Positions 56,733-64,000 of a stretch of 64,000 nucleotides of DNA are shown here, piece after piece. Under the pieces are notes generated by a model. It saw only the letters and a program-made list of their open reading frames with translations. It made no database searches and was not told the origin of the DNA. The stretch comes from Candidatus Nitrosocosmicus franklandus (GTDB lineage Archaea > Thermoproteota > Nitrososphaeria > Nitrososphaerales > Nitrososphaeraceae): NCBI RefSeq assembly GCF_900696045.1, contig NZ_LR216287.1, positions 2,709,854 through 2,773,853 on the forward strand, given 5' to 3'. The translations under genes were made by a program, and so were the position numbers. Positions within the stretch are counted from its first letter, which is position 1; every line of letters starts with the position of its first letter.

Positions 56733-58271
56733 TTAAAGATAATCAAAGTCCTCTACCTCTTGCCAGTAATGTAGTCTTTGATGAAGCCAAGGGAAAAAGT
56801 TACTTTCTTTTCTCTCAAATTCCTTTTTCAATATCCTTATAATCTTCTTGGATACTTGACCTGGTTGGCCATAGATCTTTTTCTTTTTCCTAAAATCAAA
56901 GCCAAGGTCCTCTCTTTTTTCGTAGACAGCAGAAACAATTCTTGGTAGCCAATATCTGTTTATCGGAGGTACCAAAACATTTCCCTTAGCATCAAAGATC
57001 GTTTCTGGCCTATCGGTGTTAAAACGCACAGTGAAGGAACAAACATTGCGAAAATACAAGAGCTCTTCTTGCATCGACCCTGAATCAGTAATTTCAGCCC
57101 AACATTTCCCGCTATCCAAGAACTCTACCACGTTGCCATACTCTTTCCACAAATTAGTAATCAAAAATTTATCTGGATAGGTCTTTTCAAGTTCCAATAG
57201 TTTTGTGTACAAATTATATCTATTTAGAGCTGATATCGTACCGTTTAGTAAAACCAATACGATCTTAAACCTGGTCTTTTGAATCAGATCGACAAGACCT
57301 CCCATAATTGCATTGAACCTATGATTGGTCAAATTCTCCCTCCTATGTATATCCATGCGTATCCAGTCTCCAGATTCCAATTGTGGATACGACTCAAATA
57401 TACTCTTTCTAATCTTGGTTTTTCTTTTCAAATCAATGGCATCTACTACGGAATTTCCTACTACATTAATATCTTCATCAGGATACCCTTCTCTAATGAG
57501 ATGTTCTTTATTTAGTTTGGTGGGAGCAAAAAAGAATTTAGTCCCTGATGAACATATCCAGGTATCTATTTGTTCGGGAAATGGTTCTTCTCGAGTTAAG
57601 AACCATTTGACTGATAATTGATCAGTAACGAACTTTTCAATAGTATCATAACTAGGTACTCTATTAGCCTTAATATCTACAATACTTACTGGACTCATAG
57701 AACGGAGTCCAGATTCGTTTTGTCCTACCTTCTGCCCCAATCCAAATACCCATGACAAAGTAGCTACTCCTGCGACCAGCGTATCCCCATGAACAATCGG
57801 CAAAATTCCTTTTCCATGCATTCTATTCTTAAGATACCGTCCAAAGTATCCAAATTTGAGCATTAAGTCGCTGGATTTCTGAATAAGATCTCCTCTAATT
57901 TGTAAGTCACAAATAATGGATTCATAGAGGTCAAATTCCTTAATACCGTATCCCAGTAGGTTATCATAGTGTTGTCCTGTAGAAATAATAAATGAAGGTA
58001 GGCCCTGTCTTTTTGCTTCTATCAAAAGAGGGGCTTGTTTATAGAAATCAGGCTTGGTACCGATTACGATTGCAAGAGCTTTATCATATAAATAGCTATT
58101 TGAAAAAATAGATTCTAAATTTTTCCTGTTAACTAGTATTGGTAGACTCTTCTTGCCTACATTAATTTCTTGTAGATTCGACAAGTCGATCTTTACATCA
58201 TATTGGTTCTTTCCAATATGTTCAGTTTTTCTTGACTTTCGGATATCCAATTCATCTCTCAAGAATTTCAA
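56733..58271 (-). CDS. UDP-N-acetylglucosamine 2-epimerase-like protein
   Basis: 512 residues, longer than the usual 370 because of an N-terminal extension of about 60 and extra C-terminal residues. GTKPDFYKQAPLLIEAKRQGLPSFIISTGQHYD and the later RMDIHRRENLTNHRF and TDSGSMQEELLYFRN are the two-domain GT-B fold and active-site segments. The product would feed surface glycans or N-glycan precursors. The start overlaps the stop of the membrane-protein gene by 4 bases. Confidence 0.82.
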   Translation of the reverse strand: MKFLRDELDIRKSRKTEHIGKNQYDVKIDLSNLQEINVGKKSLPILVNRKNLESIFSNSYLYDKALAIVIGTKPDFYKQAPLLIEAKRQGLPSFIISTGQHYDNLLGYGIKEFDLYESIICDLQIRGDLIQKSSDLMLKFGYFGRYLKNRMHGKGILPIVHGDTLVAGVATLSWVFGLGQKVGQNESGLRSMSPVSIVDIKANRVPSYDTIEKFVTDQLSVKWFLTREEPFPEQIDTWICSSGTKFFFAPTKLNKEHLIREGYPDEDINVVGNSVVDAIDLKRKTKIRKSIFESYPQLESGDWIRMDIHRRENLTNHRFNAIMGGLVDLIQKTRFKIVLVLLNGTISALNRYNLYTKLLELEKTYPDKFLITNLWKEYGNVVEFLDSGKCWAEITDSGSMQEELLYFRNVCSFTVRFNTDRPETIFDAKGNVLVPPINRYWLPRIVSAVYEKREDLGFDFRKKKKIYGQPGQVSKKIIRILKKEFERKESNFFPWLHQRLHYWQEVEDFDYL

Positions 58272-58705
58272 ATATCATTTTTTCTTAATGATCTATAATT
58301 GACATGTCTGAAATTCACATACCCAATAGCAAGAAGTAATACACCAAATGCGCTAAAAATCCAAGGAGAATTGGCAATCCACCATGGTAACTCAACAGTT
58401 TCTATCATAGGTATTAATGTTGAAACGTAAAACATGCCGAAAATCAAGATAATTCCTGATACCAATACCAAGATAGAAGATAATCGCGAACCTTCAGATA
58501 ATTTGCTTGAAAAAAAAGACAGAGCTACGGCTGGCGCTATTGATAAGAAAATAACCTGAAAATATGCACTTGAAGGCTCGACTGTTGTTGTAGGCCCAGT
58601 TCCATCTGGGCCTATCAAAAAATTGAAAAATCCAACGGAGGTGAATATGAATAATAGAACAAGACCAAATACTGCGATAGATAACCATTCGCCAGAGCTA
58701 AACAT
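58268..58705 (-). CDS. Four-helix membrane protein, unknown function
   Basis: 145 residues with four predicted helices (WLSIAVFGLVLLFIFTSV, FQVIFLSIAPAVALSFF, SILVLVSGIILIFGMFYV, SPWIFSAFGVLLLAIGYV). ATGA overlap with the epimerase gene implies translational coupling and a shared function in envelope glycans, though this is an inference. No family recognised. Confidence 0.65.
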   Translation of the reverse strand: MFSSGEWLSIAVFGLVLLFIFTSVGFFNFLIGPDGTGPTTTVEPSSAYFQVIFLSIAPAVALSFFSSKLSEGSRLSSILVLVSGIILIFGMFYVSTLIPMIETVELPWWIANSPWIFSAFGVLLLAIGYVNFRHVNYRSLRKNDI

Positions 58706-58752
58706 TCTCTATAATTCTAGTCATAATTACAATATTTTAATATTGTTAAAGA

Positions 58753-59820
58753 CTAGATGACCCCAATTAATCGAGCCAATTCTTTTCTTGAAGCTTCTCC
58801 TAATAATTTGGCCGATTCCTCTGGTGTGGGAGTATTTACAAAAATCCCAAATCCTCTTTCTAATCCAGACCACGAAGTTACAAGAGGGTAGATTTCCAAG
58901 TGCCAGTGGAGCTGCCGACTGTTCTTCTTTTCAGGAGAAATATGAAAAGCAATGTTGAAATCCGTAGTACCTAATACTTTATCCATTCCCCGAAGTGAAG
59001 AGCTGACAACGAGTGCAAGGTCTTTAATCTCCTTTTGAGTTGCCTTCGAAAAAAAAGTTGAATGTTTTCTTGGACATATCCAAAATTCATAATTATAAGT
59101 AGGAGCCCAAGGAACCAAAGCAATGAAATTGTCGGTAGAGAAAAGTTGTCTTGGACCATTTATCTCAGTTCCAATCATGTCACATGCCGGACAACTCCCA
59201 CTCTCATTCATTGACTGATGAAAAGTCTTTGCTTCTTTTTCAATAATTGGAGGGATGGCTGAAAAGGTTGTAATATGAAAGTGTGGATGTTTTATCTTGT
59301 TGCCGTCATTTAATCCTCTGCTTGCATAAATTGCTACATATGTTACTCCTCTTTGGCTATATAGCCATCTAACCCTGTCTTGTAAAACCAGCAATAAATT
59401 CGTCCATTGGTCGACTGATAATTCCGAAAGTGCAATGTTGTGTTCAGGAGTAGGGACAACGATAAGGTCATAACCGCAAGCTGGCTCTCTATAAAATGGC
59501 TTATCGGAGTATTGGTGATTTGATACAGAAGTTACAATAGGATCTCTACATTCAAAGACACGAATGGCCCAATTTTGATTTTCTTCTTCTGTAGTATCAT
59601 ATAGCCTTTGCAGTATGCCTTCTTTTACAACAAAGGATAAAACCAAATTATTGCATTCCTCGACTGAACAGGGACAGTATGGACATTCACGAGAATCGGT
59701 CTTAGAAGTGGTTTGCTGTTCATTGTAAATCAATTCAGAAAATTTATTTATTTGATCAAAATTATTTGGTATTAAAACATACTTGTCAGGTACATAGTAA
59801 TCTTTTCTTAACTCAGACAA
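58753..59820 (-). CDS. Galactose-1-phosphate uridylyltransferase-like (HIT family) enzyme
   Basis: 355 residues with duplicated HIT folds. ECPYCPCSVEECN suggests a zinc site, KHPHFHITTF and the final QLHWHLEIYPL carry the catalytic His region, and CPACDM a second Cys pair. GalT or ADP/UDP-sugar transferase activity is likely. It lies near the epimerase gene on the same strand, which fits nucleotide-sugar metabolism. Confidence 0.82.
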   Translation of the reverse strand: MSELRKDYYVPDKYVLIPNNFDQINKFSELIYNEQQTTSKTDSRECPYCPCSVEECNNLVLSFVVKEGILQRLYDTTEEENQNWAIRVFECRDPIVTSVSNHQYSDKPFYREPACGYDLIVVPTPEHNIALSELSVDQWTNLLLVLQDRVRWLYSQRGVTYVAIYASRGLNDGNKIKHPHFHITTFSAIPPIIEKEAKTFHQSMNESGSCPACDMIGTEINGPRQLFSTDNFIALVPWAPTYNYEFWICPRKHSTFFSKATQKEIKDLALVVSSSLRGMDKVLGTTDFNIAFHISPEKKNSRQLHWHLEIYPLVTSWSGLERGFGIFVNTPTPEESAKLLGEASRKELARLIGVI

Positions 59821-60053
59821 TTCTTATACTTAAAAGGTTCAGTAGTTTGTTTTAATTAAATATTATGTATCCTTTTTTGCTGAAAGCGGATCTTTCGTAT
59901 ATAAATTGTTTAAGAAAAAATTTTAACTAGTCTAGAAATTTATGGTTTTGTAACATATTTTGAAAAATGCAAATAACTTGTTTGTTTGAATTCAACCGCT
60001 TAATTCTTCATTTTATTACCAAAAATTAAATTATGTGAGAGTGCATAAAGACT

Positions 60054-61331
60054 ATGCCGCAGTCGACCACCGCTGAGAAATGGGATTCAGTAAAGAAATA
60101 CAAACTTACTAAAATGCTAAATGACCTTTCCAAGATTACAGGTCACGGAACGGAATTAGTAAGTGTTTATATACCACCTAAAAGACCAATACACGACGTT
60201 TTATCTCAGTTAAGAAACGAGGCCGGGACTGCCACTAACATAAAATCAGATCTGACAAGAAACCACGTCCAAGACGCTCTAAACAAGACAATGGAGCAAC
60301 TCAAACTCTATAAGGAACCACCCGAAAACGGACTGGTAATTTTTTGTGGTGCAATCCCTACTGGAAAAGGCATAGGGACTGAGAAGATTGAGATTTTTAC
60401 AGTAATTCCCCCAAAACCTGTGCAGATTAATCTGTATAGATGTGATGATCATTTTTGGCTTGATCATATTAAAGAGATGCTGAAGGATGATAGAACAATC
60501 GGAATAATATCGATAGATACGCAAGAGGCTGGTTTAGGAATCCTCACCGGAGATAGATGGGAAACGGTAGAGACTCTCACATCTGGAGTGTCTGGCAAGC
60601 ACAGACAAGGAGGACAATCAGCAAGAAGGTTTGAGAGATTACGGGACAATGAGTTAAATGAATATTATCGTCGCGTTGCTGATTATGCTCAAAAGATCTT
60701 TATCGATGAGTATACCGTTAAAGGTTTGATAATAGGGGGTCCAGGTCCAACGAAAGATACATTCATACGTGAGGAATATTTGGATTATCGACTACAGAAC
60801 AACATACTCGCAACATTAGATACGTCATATTCTGGAGATGAGGGAGTGAGGGAAATAATTGACAAAGTAAATGAACAAGGGATAATGGCGGAATTCCGTT
60901 CGATGGAAGAAAAGAAAATTGTAAAAAAATTTATGAGCGAGATTTTTTCAGGCAAGGGGCTGGGTATATACGGTTTGCATGAAGTTGTTAATTACCTGAG
61001 AAATGGTGTCACTGAATCAATAATCGCAACTGATAATATAGATCTAGTTTACTTGGAAGTTATTTGCAACAAGTGTGGAAACATTTTTGAGAAATTTGTA
61101 GAAAGAGATCAACTTGTAGATAATAAACAATCAATATTGTCTTCACCTTGTGTCAAGTGTAGTAGTTTGGATTATCAAATAAAAGAAAAGGACTTTATAG
61201 ATTATCTAGATGAACTTGCATCATTGTCAGGGACAAAGTTAGATATCATATCTTCTAAAACAGAAGAAGGGGCGCAAATTGAAAGTCTCGGCAAAATAGG
61301 TGCCTTGTTGAGGTTCAAACCATTATCCTGA
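60054..61331 (+). CDS. prf1: Peptide chain release factor aRF1
   Basis: 425 residues. The stop-codon reading NIKS motif (GTATNIKSDLTR), the hydrolysis-triggering GGQSARRFERLRD, and a C-terminal domain with two Cys pairs (CNKCGN, CVKCSS). A TATA-like element at about 60022-60033 lies some 25 bases before ATG 60054, consistent with a leaderless mRNA. A core gene. Confidence 0.96.
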   Translation: MPQSTTAEKWDSVKKYKLTKMLNDLSKITGHGTELVSVYIPPKRPIHDVLSQLRNEAGTATNIKSDLTRNHVQDALNKTMEQLKLYKEPPENGLVIFCGAIPTGKGIGTEKIEIFTVIPPKPVQINLYRCDDHFWLDHIKEMLKDDRTIGIISIDTQEAGLGILTGDRWETVETLTSGVSGKHRQGGQSARRFERLRDNELNEYYRRVADYAQKIFIDEYTVKGLIIGGPGPTKDTFIREEYLDYRLQNNILATLDTSYSGDEGVREIIDKVNEQGIMAEFRSMEEKKIVKKFMSEIFSGKGLGIYGLHEVVNYLRNGVTESIIATDNIDLVYLEVICNKCGNIFEKFVERDQLVDNKQSILSSPCVKCSSLDYQIKEKDFIDYLDELASLSGTKLDIISSKTEEGAQIESLGKIGALLRFKPLS

Positions 61332-62627
61332 TGTTACCCGATTGTTGTCCCTGTTGAAAATTCTCAATGCTTCTTCAATTACTTTGTATCCATATATTTT
61401 GCCAATCGAACCACGTTTCGAGTTTGATTCCGTAAAACGAGTGGTTCCATCTCCTGCAAGTCCTTTACCAGATATGAGTAGCGGTATAGGATCATCTGTA
61501 TGTGCCTTTTTTATACAAGGGGTAGAATGATCTCCACAAATTATGAAACGGGTGTCATACTCGCCAGCTATTTCTTCTAATCCTTCACACAAAATTTTAA
61601 AGAAATGTTTATCAATCTCTTCGATATTCCGTTTTTTCCCTCTTGCATCACCATCATGCCCAAACTCATCTGGTCCCTTTATATGAACATAGATCAGATC
61701 ATGATTTTTGAGTATTTTTAATAGAGTTTTAGCCTTTAAATCATAATCATTAGTAGATCCTCCTTCATATGCTTTCATTCCCACAATCTTTGAAATTCCA
61801 ATTTCAACAGGCATGTCGACAAGCGAAGCAAAACTGAGCCCATATTTCTTATTAATATCGGCAACGAAAGGATATTTATTTCCCGCATCCCTCATTAGAA
61901 TACAATTGATTGGTAAAAGACCTCTTTGCTCTCTCTCCTTATTTATTTGACAACCATCCAAAATGTCTATCACTTTATCTGAAAAGTCATTGACTATTTC
62001 TGAAGACACTCTAGAATTTTCGTCACGAGCTTGAGATCTTGTAACATATAAATCAGAATTTGATGTGTCTAGAGCAATTCCTATGCCGTTGACCTTATCA
62101 TATGCAGGATCCGTGTTAGTAATGTTTTGACCCAATTTCAAACCTTTTCGTCTAAACCGCAATACTACCCTATGTCCTATTGTAGGTTCAATAGAATATT
62201 CGACATTATCCAACTTGACATTCTCTCTTATCAATTTACAAATCGCATTTGAATCTTCTTTTGATATATTCCTTCCAGCTCTCCTATCGATGATCTTCTT
62301 GCTTGTACCTTCAATGGTTGCAAAATTGCCTCTTAAGGCCAAGTCCCCATCGACAAAATCTATTCCACAGCCAATGCATTCAACTACTCCTCTACCAAAG
62401 TATTCTACATCTTTGAAATTATAACCCAGCATATTAAAGACCGCAATGTCTGATTGAGGAGCGATTCCATCTCCCACACTAATGACTTTCCCTGATACGC
62501 CCATTCTAGCAATCTTATCAAGATGAGGAGTATAAGCAGCCTCCAACGGAGTTAGATCATTTAGGTCTGGATGCGGTAAATCACCAACGCCATCCAACAA
62601 TACGTACACGGTTCTAGCCTTTGTCAA
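61323..62627 (-). CDS. apgM: 2,3-bisphosphoglycerate-independent phosphoglycerate mutase
   Basis: 434 residues, archaeal type. VLLDGVGDLPHPDLNDLTPLEAA, GDGIAPQSDIAVFNMLGY with the phospho-Ser, HIKGPDEFGHDG and FIICGDHSTPC give the metal ligands of the alkaline phosphatase superfamily. It interconverts 3- and 2-phosphoglycerate. Convergent with prf1, stops overlapping by 9 bases. Confidence 0.95.
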   Translation of the reverse strand: MTKARTVYVLLDGVGDLPHPDLNDLTPLEAAYTPHLDKIARMGVSGKVISVGDGIAPQSDIAVFNMLGYNFKDVEYFGRGVVECIGCGIDFVDGDLALRGNFATIEGTSKKIIDRRAGRNISKEDSNAICKLIRENVKLDNVEYSIEPTIGHRVVLRFRRKGLKLGQNITNTDPAYDKVNGIGIALDTSNSDLYVTRSQARDENSRVSSEIVNDFSDKVIDILDGCQINKEREQRGLLPINCILMRDAGNKYPFVADINKKYGLSFASLVDMPVEIGISKIVGMKAYEGGSTNDYDLKAKTLLKILKNHDLIYVHIKGPDEFGHDGDARGKKRNIEEIDKHFFKILCEGLEEIAGEYDTRFIICGDHSTPCIKKAHTDDPIPLLISGKGLAGDGTTRFTESNSKRGSIGKIYGYKVIEEALRIFNRDNNRVTSG

Positions 62628-62711
62628 TATTGAGGTTTTCAGTTCATCAAATTTAATTTTAATGGATCTGTAATAACACTAAATAAATAGTCTCGACTGC
62701 TAAGGTGAACT

Positions 62712-63764
62712 GTGAGTTATCAGATATCTGTCGATTCCAGGAATCAAATATATTTGACCAGCGGGGAAACAAAAATATATTTAGATCCAAGGAATCTCTC
62801 TTCTGAGAATTTTGTATTTATCTCACACGCACATAGCGATCATTTAGTTAGTAAAAGCAGTCTAAAGAAATTAAATCTAAAGAAAAAAATCATGTGTTCT
62901 CAAGAGACTATAGCTATAGCAAACATAAGAGGGCATGTTTTTGATACTTTTGAAGATTGTCACGGGAATTTTAAATTTATTGACACAGGACATATCCTTG
63001 GTTCGCGAGGTCTTTTGATAGAGGATAAAATACTTTACACAGGTGATTTATCTATCAGAGAAAGAGCATTCATATCAAAACCAATTATTCCAAAAGTTGA
63101 AACGCTCATCATAGAATCAACATTTGGTAAACGGGAATATATTTTCCCCCCTCTAAACCGCGTAATCCATGAGGTAAATTCTCTTATTTCAAGCATGTAT
63201 GATAGAGGAGTACCAGTCATCCTGATGGGTTATTCTCTAGGTAAAGCTCAAATATTAACATCCTTGTTTGGTTCATGGAAACCACTTATTGTTCATGACG
63301 AAATTTTAAAATTCAATCAGGTATATAGAAAATTTGGAATTAACTTAGAAGAAGAACTACCTCTTACTTTCGCCATGGAGAAAGGAATATTAAACAAAAA
63401 GCCTTGGATCCTTATCCATCCCTTAGTAAATTCGAATCATGTAATTATCAATATGTTAAAGAAAAAATATGGTGCAATAACGATTGGATTCAGTGGTTGG
63501 GGAGTGAAAAAGAATTACAAGTATATGATGAATCTTGATCATGTATTTCCATTTAGTGATCATTGCGATTTTAAGGAACTATTAGAAGTTGTTACTAAAT
63601 GTAAGCCGAACAAGATTTACACATTTCATGGTTTTGAAGTTGAATTTGCGAGGGAGTTAGTGAATATGGGTTATGATGCAGAACCTGCAATCCATAGGAA
63701 TCAATACCCCATACAAAAAGTCAAAAACAGCTCTAAAATAGAGCTAATGGACACCTACCTTTGA
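62712..63764 (+). CDS. Metallo-beta-lactamase fold protein, RNA-processing type
   Basis: 350 residues from GTG 62712. HAHSDHL is the zinc motif, with GHILGSRGLLI and CDFKELL for later ligands. TLIIESTFGKRE and GYSLGKAQIL resemble the beta-CASP-like exonuclease group found as single-domain proteins in archaea. A nuclease acting on RNA or DNA ends is a reasonable inference; no metal-dependent glyoxalase features are present. Confidence 0.82.
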   Translation: MSYQISVDSRNQIYLTSGETKIYLDPRNLSSENFVFISHAHSDHLVSKSSLKKLNLKKKIMCSQETIAIANIRGHVFDTFEDCHGNFKFIDTGHILGSRGLLIEDKILYTGDLSIRERAFISKPIIPKVETLIIESTFGKREYIFPPLNRVIHEVNSLISSMYDRGVPVILMGYSLGKAQILTSLFGSWKPLIVHDEILKFNQVYRKFGINLEEELPLTFAMEKGILNKKPWILIHPLVNSNHVIINMLKKKYGAITIGFSGWGVKKNYKYMMNLDHVFPFSDHCDFKELLEVVTKCKPNKIYTFHGFEVEFARELVNMGYDAEPAIHRNQYPIQKVKNSSKIELMDTYL

Positions 63765-63766
63765 TA

Positions 63767-64000
63767 TTATTTTTGTAAACTATCAAAGTATGGTATAACT
63801 TTATTACCGAATGTCTCTATATTCTTGTATAATCCATCACCCCAGAATCTAATTATGAAATGATTAGTTCCTGCTTTTATGAATCGCTCCAGCATTTCAA
63901 TTACATCGTCAGGGCTTCCTACTCCGATCGCAGTGCGTGCAACATCGTCTGGTATTTGCAATGATGCTTTTTTCATCTGTTCCATAAGTTCAGGCTTGTT
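63767..64000 (-). CDS. Luciferase-like (LLM class) F420-dependent oxidoreductase, C-terminus only
   Basis: The last 78 or so residues of a gene continuing beyond the window end. VGSPDDVIEMLERFIKAGTNHFIIRFWGDG is the C-terminal pattern of the LLM family (including methylene-tetrahydromethanopterin reductase-like enzymes). The frame is open to base 64000. Stop at 63767-63769, two bases after the MBL gene ends. Confidence 0.78.
   Translation of the reverse strand, partial: NKPELMEQMKKASLQIPDDVARTAIGVGSPDDVIEMLERFIKAGTNHFIIRFWGDGLYKNIETFGNKVIPYFDSLQK

Overview
The window looks like a chromosomal segment of an ammonia-oxidising archaeon (Thaumarchaeota/Nitrososphaeria; an AT-rich soil type such as Candidatus Nitrosocosmicus is my best guess). 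The archaeal assignment rests on seen genes: archaeal release factor aRF1, Alba, SecE of the Sec61-gamma type, archaeal tRNA-splicing endonuclease, archaeal phosphoglycerate mutase ApgM, P-stalk proteins uL1/uL10/L12 and a PIN-ATPase-KH protein. The thaumarchaeal assignment is inference, supported by split methylmalonyl-CoA mutase plus MeaB (3-hydroxypropionate/4-hydroxybutyrate cycle), biotin ligase (biotin carboxylase of that cycle), CofE and an F420-type oxidoreductase, and many small exported proteins. I found no rRNA, tRNA or CRISPR array.

Region 1-13 kb is accessory and gene-poor: an SDR dehydrogenase, a two-domain VOC dioxygenase-like protein, a short PII-like regulator with a leaderless-type promoter, a cyclophilin-like protein, a glycosyltransferase, a membrane protein, a frameshifted rhodanese, two small zinc-ribbon proteins, a small exported protein and a decayed gene, separated by long non-coding stretches.

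Region 13.5-22 kb is a sulfonate/taurine/nitrate-type ABC importer locus: one ATPase, two permeases, two solute-binding proteins, a Q/N-rich exported protein and a ComA-like protein fused to a C-terminal winged helix. The permeases share 752 bp of identical DNA and the binding proteins share two identical tracts inside diverged sequence, so gene conversion is likely. A cluster of TGCA/TGCATA motifs precedes the ATPase gene and recurs before the ComA-HTH gene. This is the best candidate in the window for an undescribed regulatory system: an enzyme fold turned into a one-component regulator of a transporter.

Region 22.5-30.8 kb holds a surface beta-propeller protein, a decayed IS6-like element with 8-bp target duplication just upstream of uL1-uL10, L12 on the opposite strand, an Lrp regulator, SecE, Alba and two membrane-anchored proteins. 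Region 30.8-36.4 kb carries BirA, a UbiA prenyltransferase, an aldo/keto reductase, two unlisted micro-proteins (a zinc ribbon and a YHS domain), a zinc alcohol dehydrogenase and an LsrF-like aldolase/thiolase.

Region 36.6-64 kb is dense core metabolism: the ilvB-ilvN-leuA-leuB operon for branched-chain amino acids, a NUDIX hydrolase, a MetF-like protein, an orphan ABC ATPase, PIN-ATPase-KH, mcmA1-meaB, cofE, a SerB-like phosphatase, tusA-cysK, trxB, homoserine dehydrogenase, a PhoU-like protein, endA, a UDP-GlcNAc epimerase, a GalT-like transferase, aRF1, apgM, an MBL RNA-processing-type protein and the C-terminus of a luciferase-like oxidoreductase cut by the window end.
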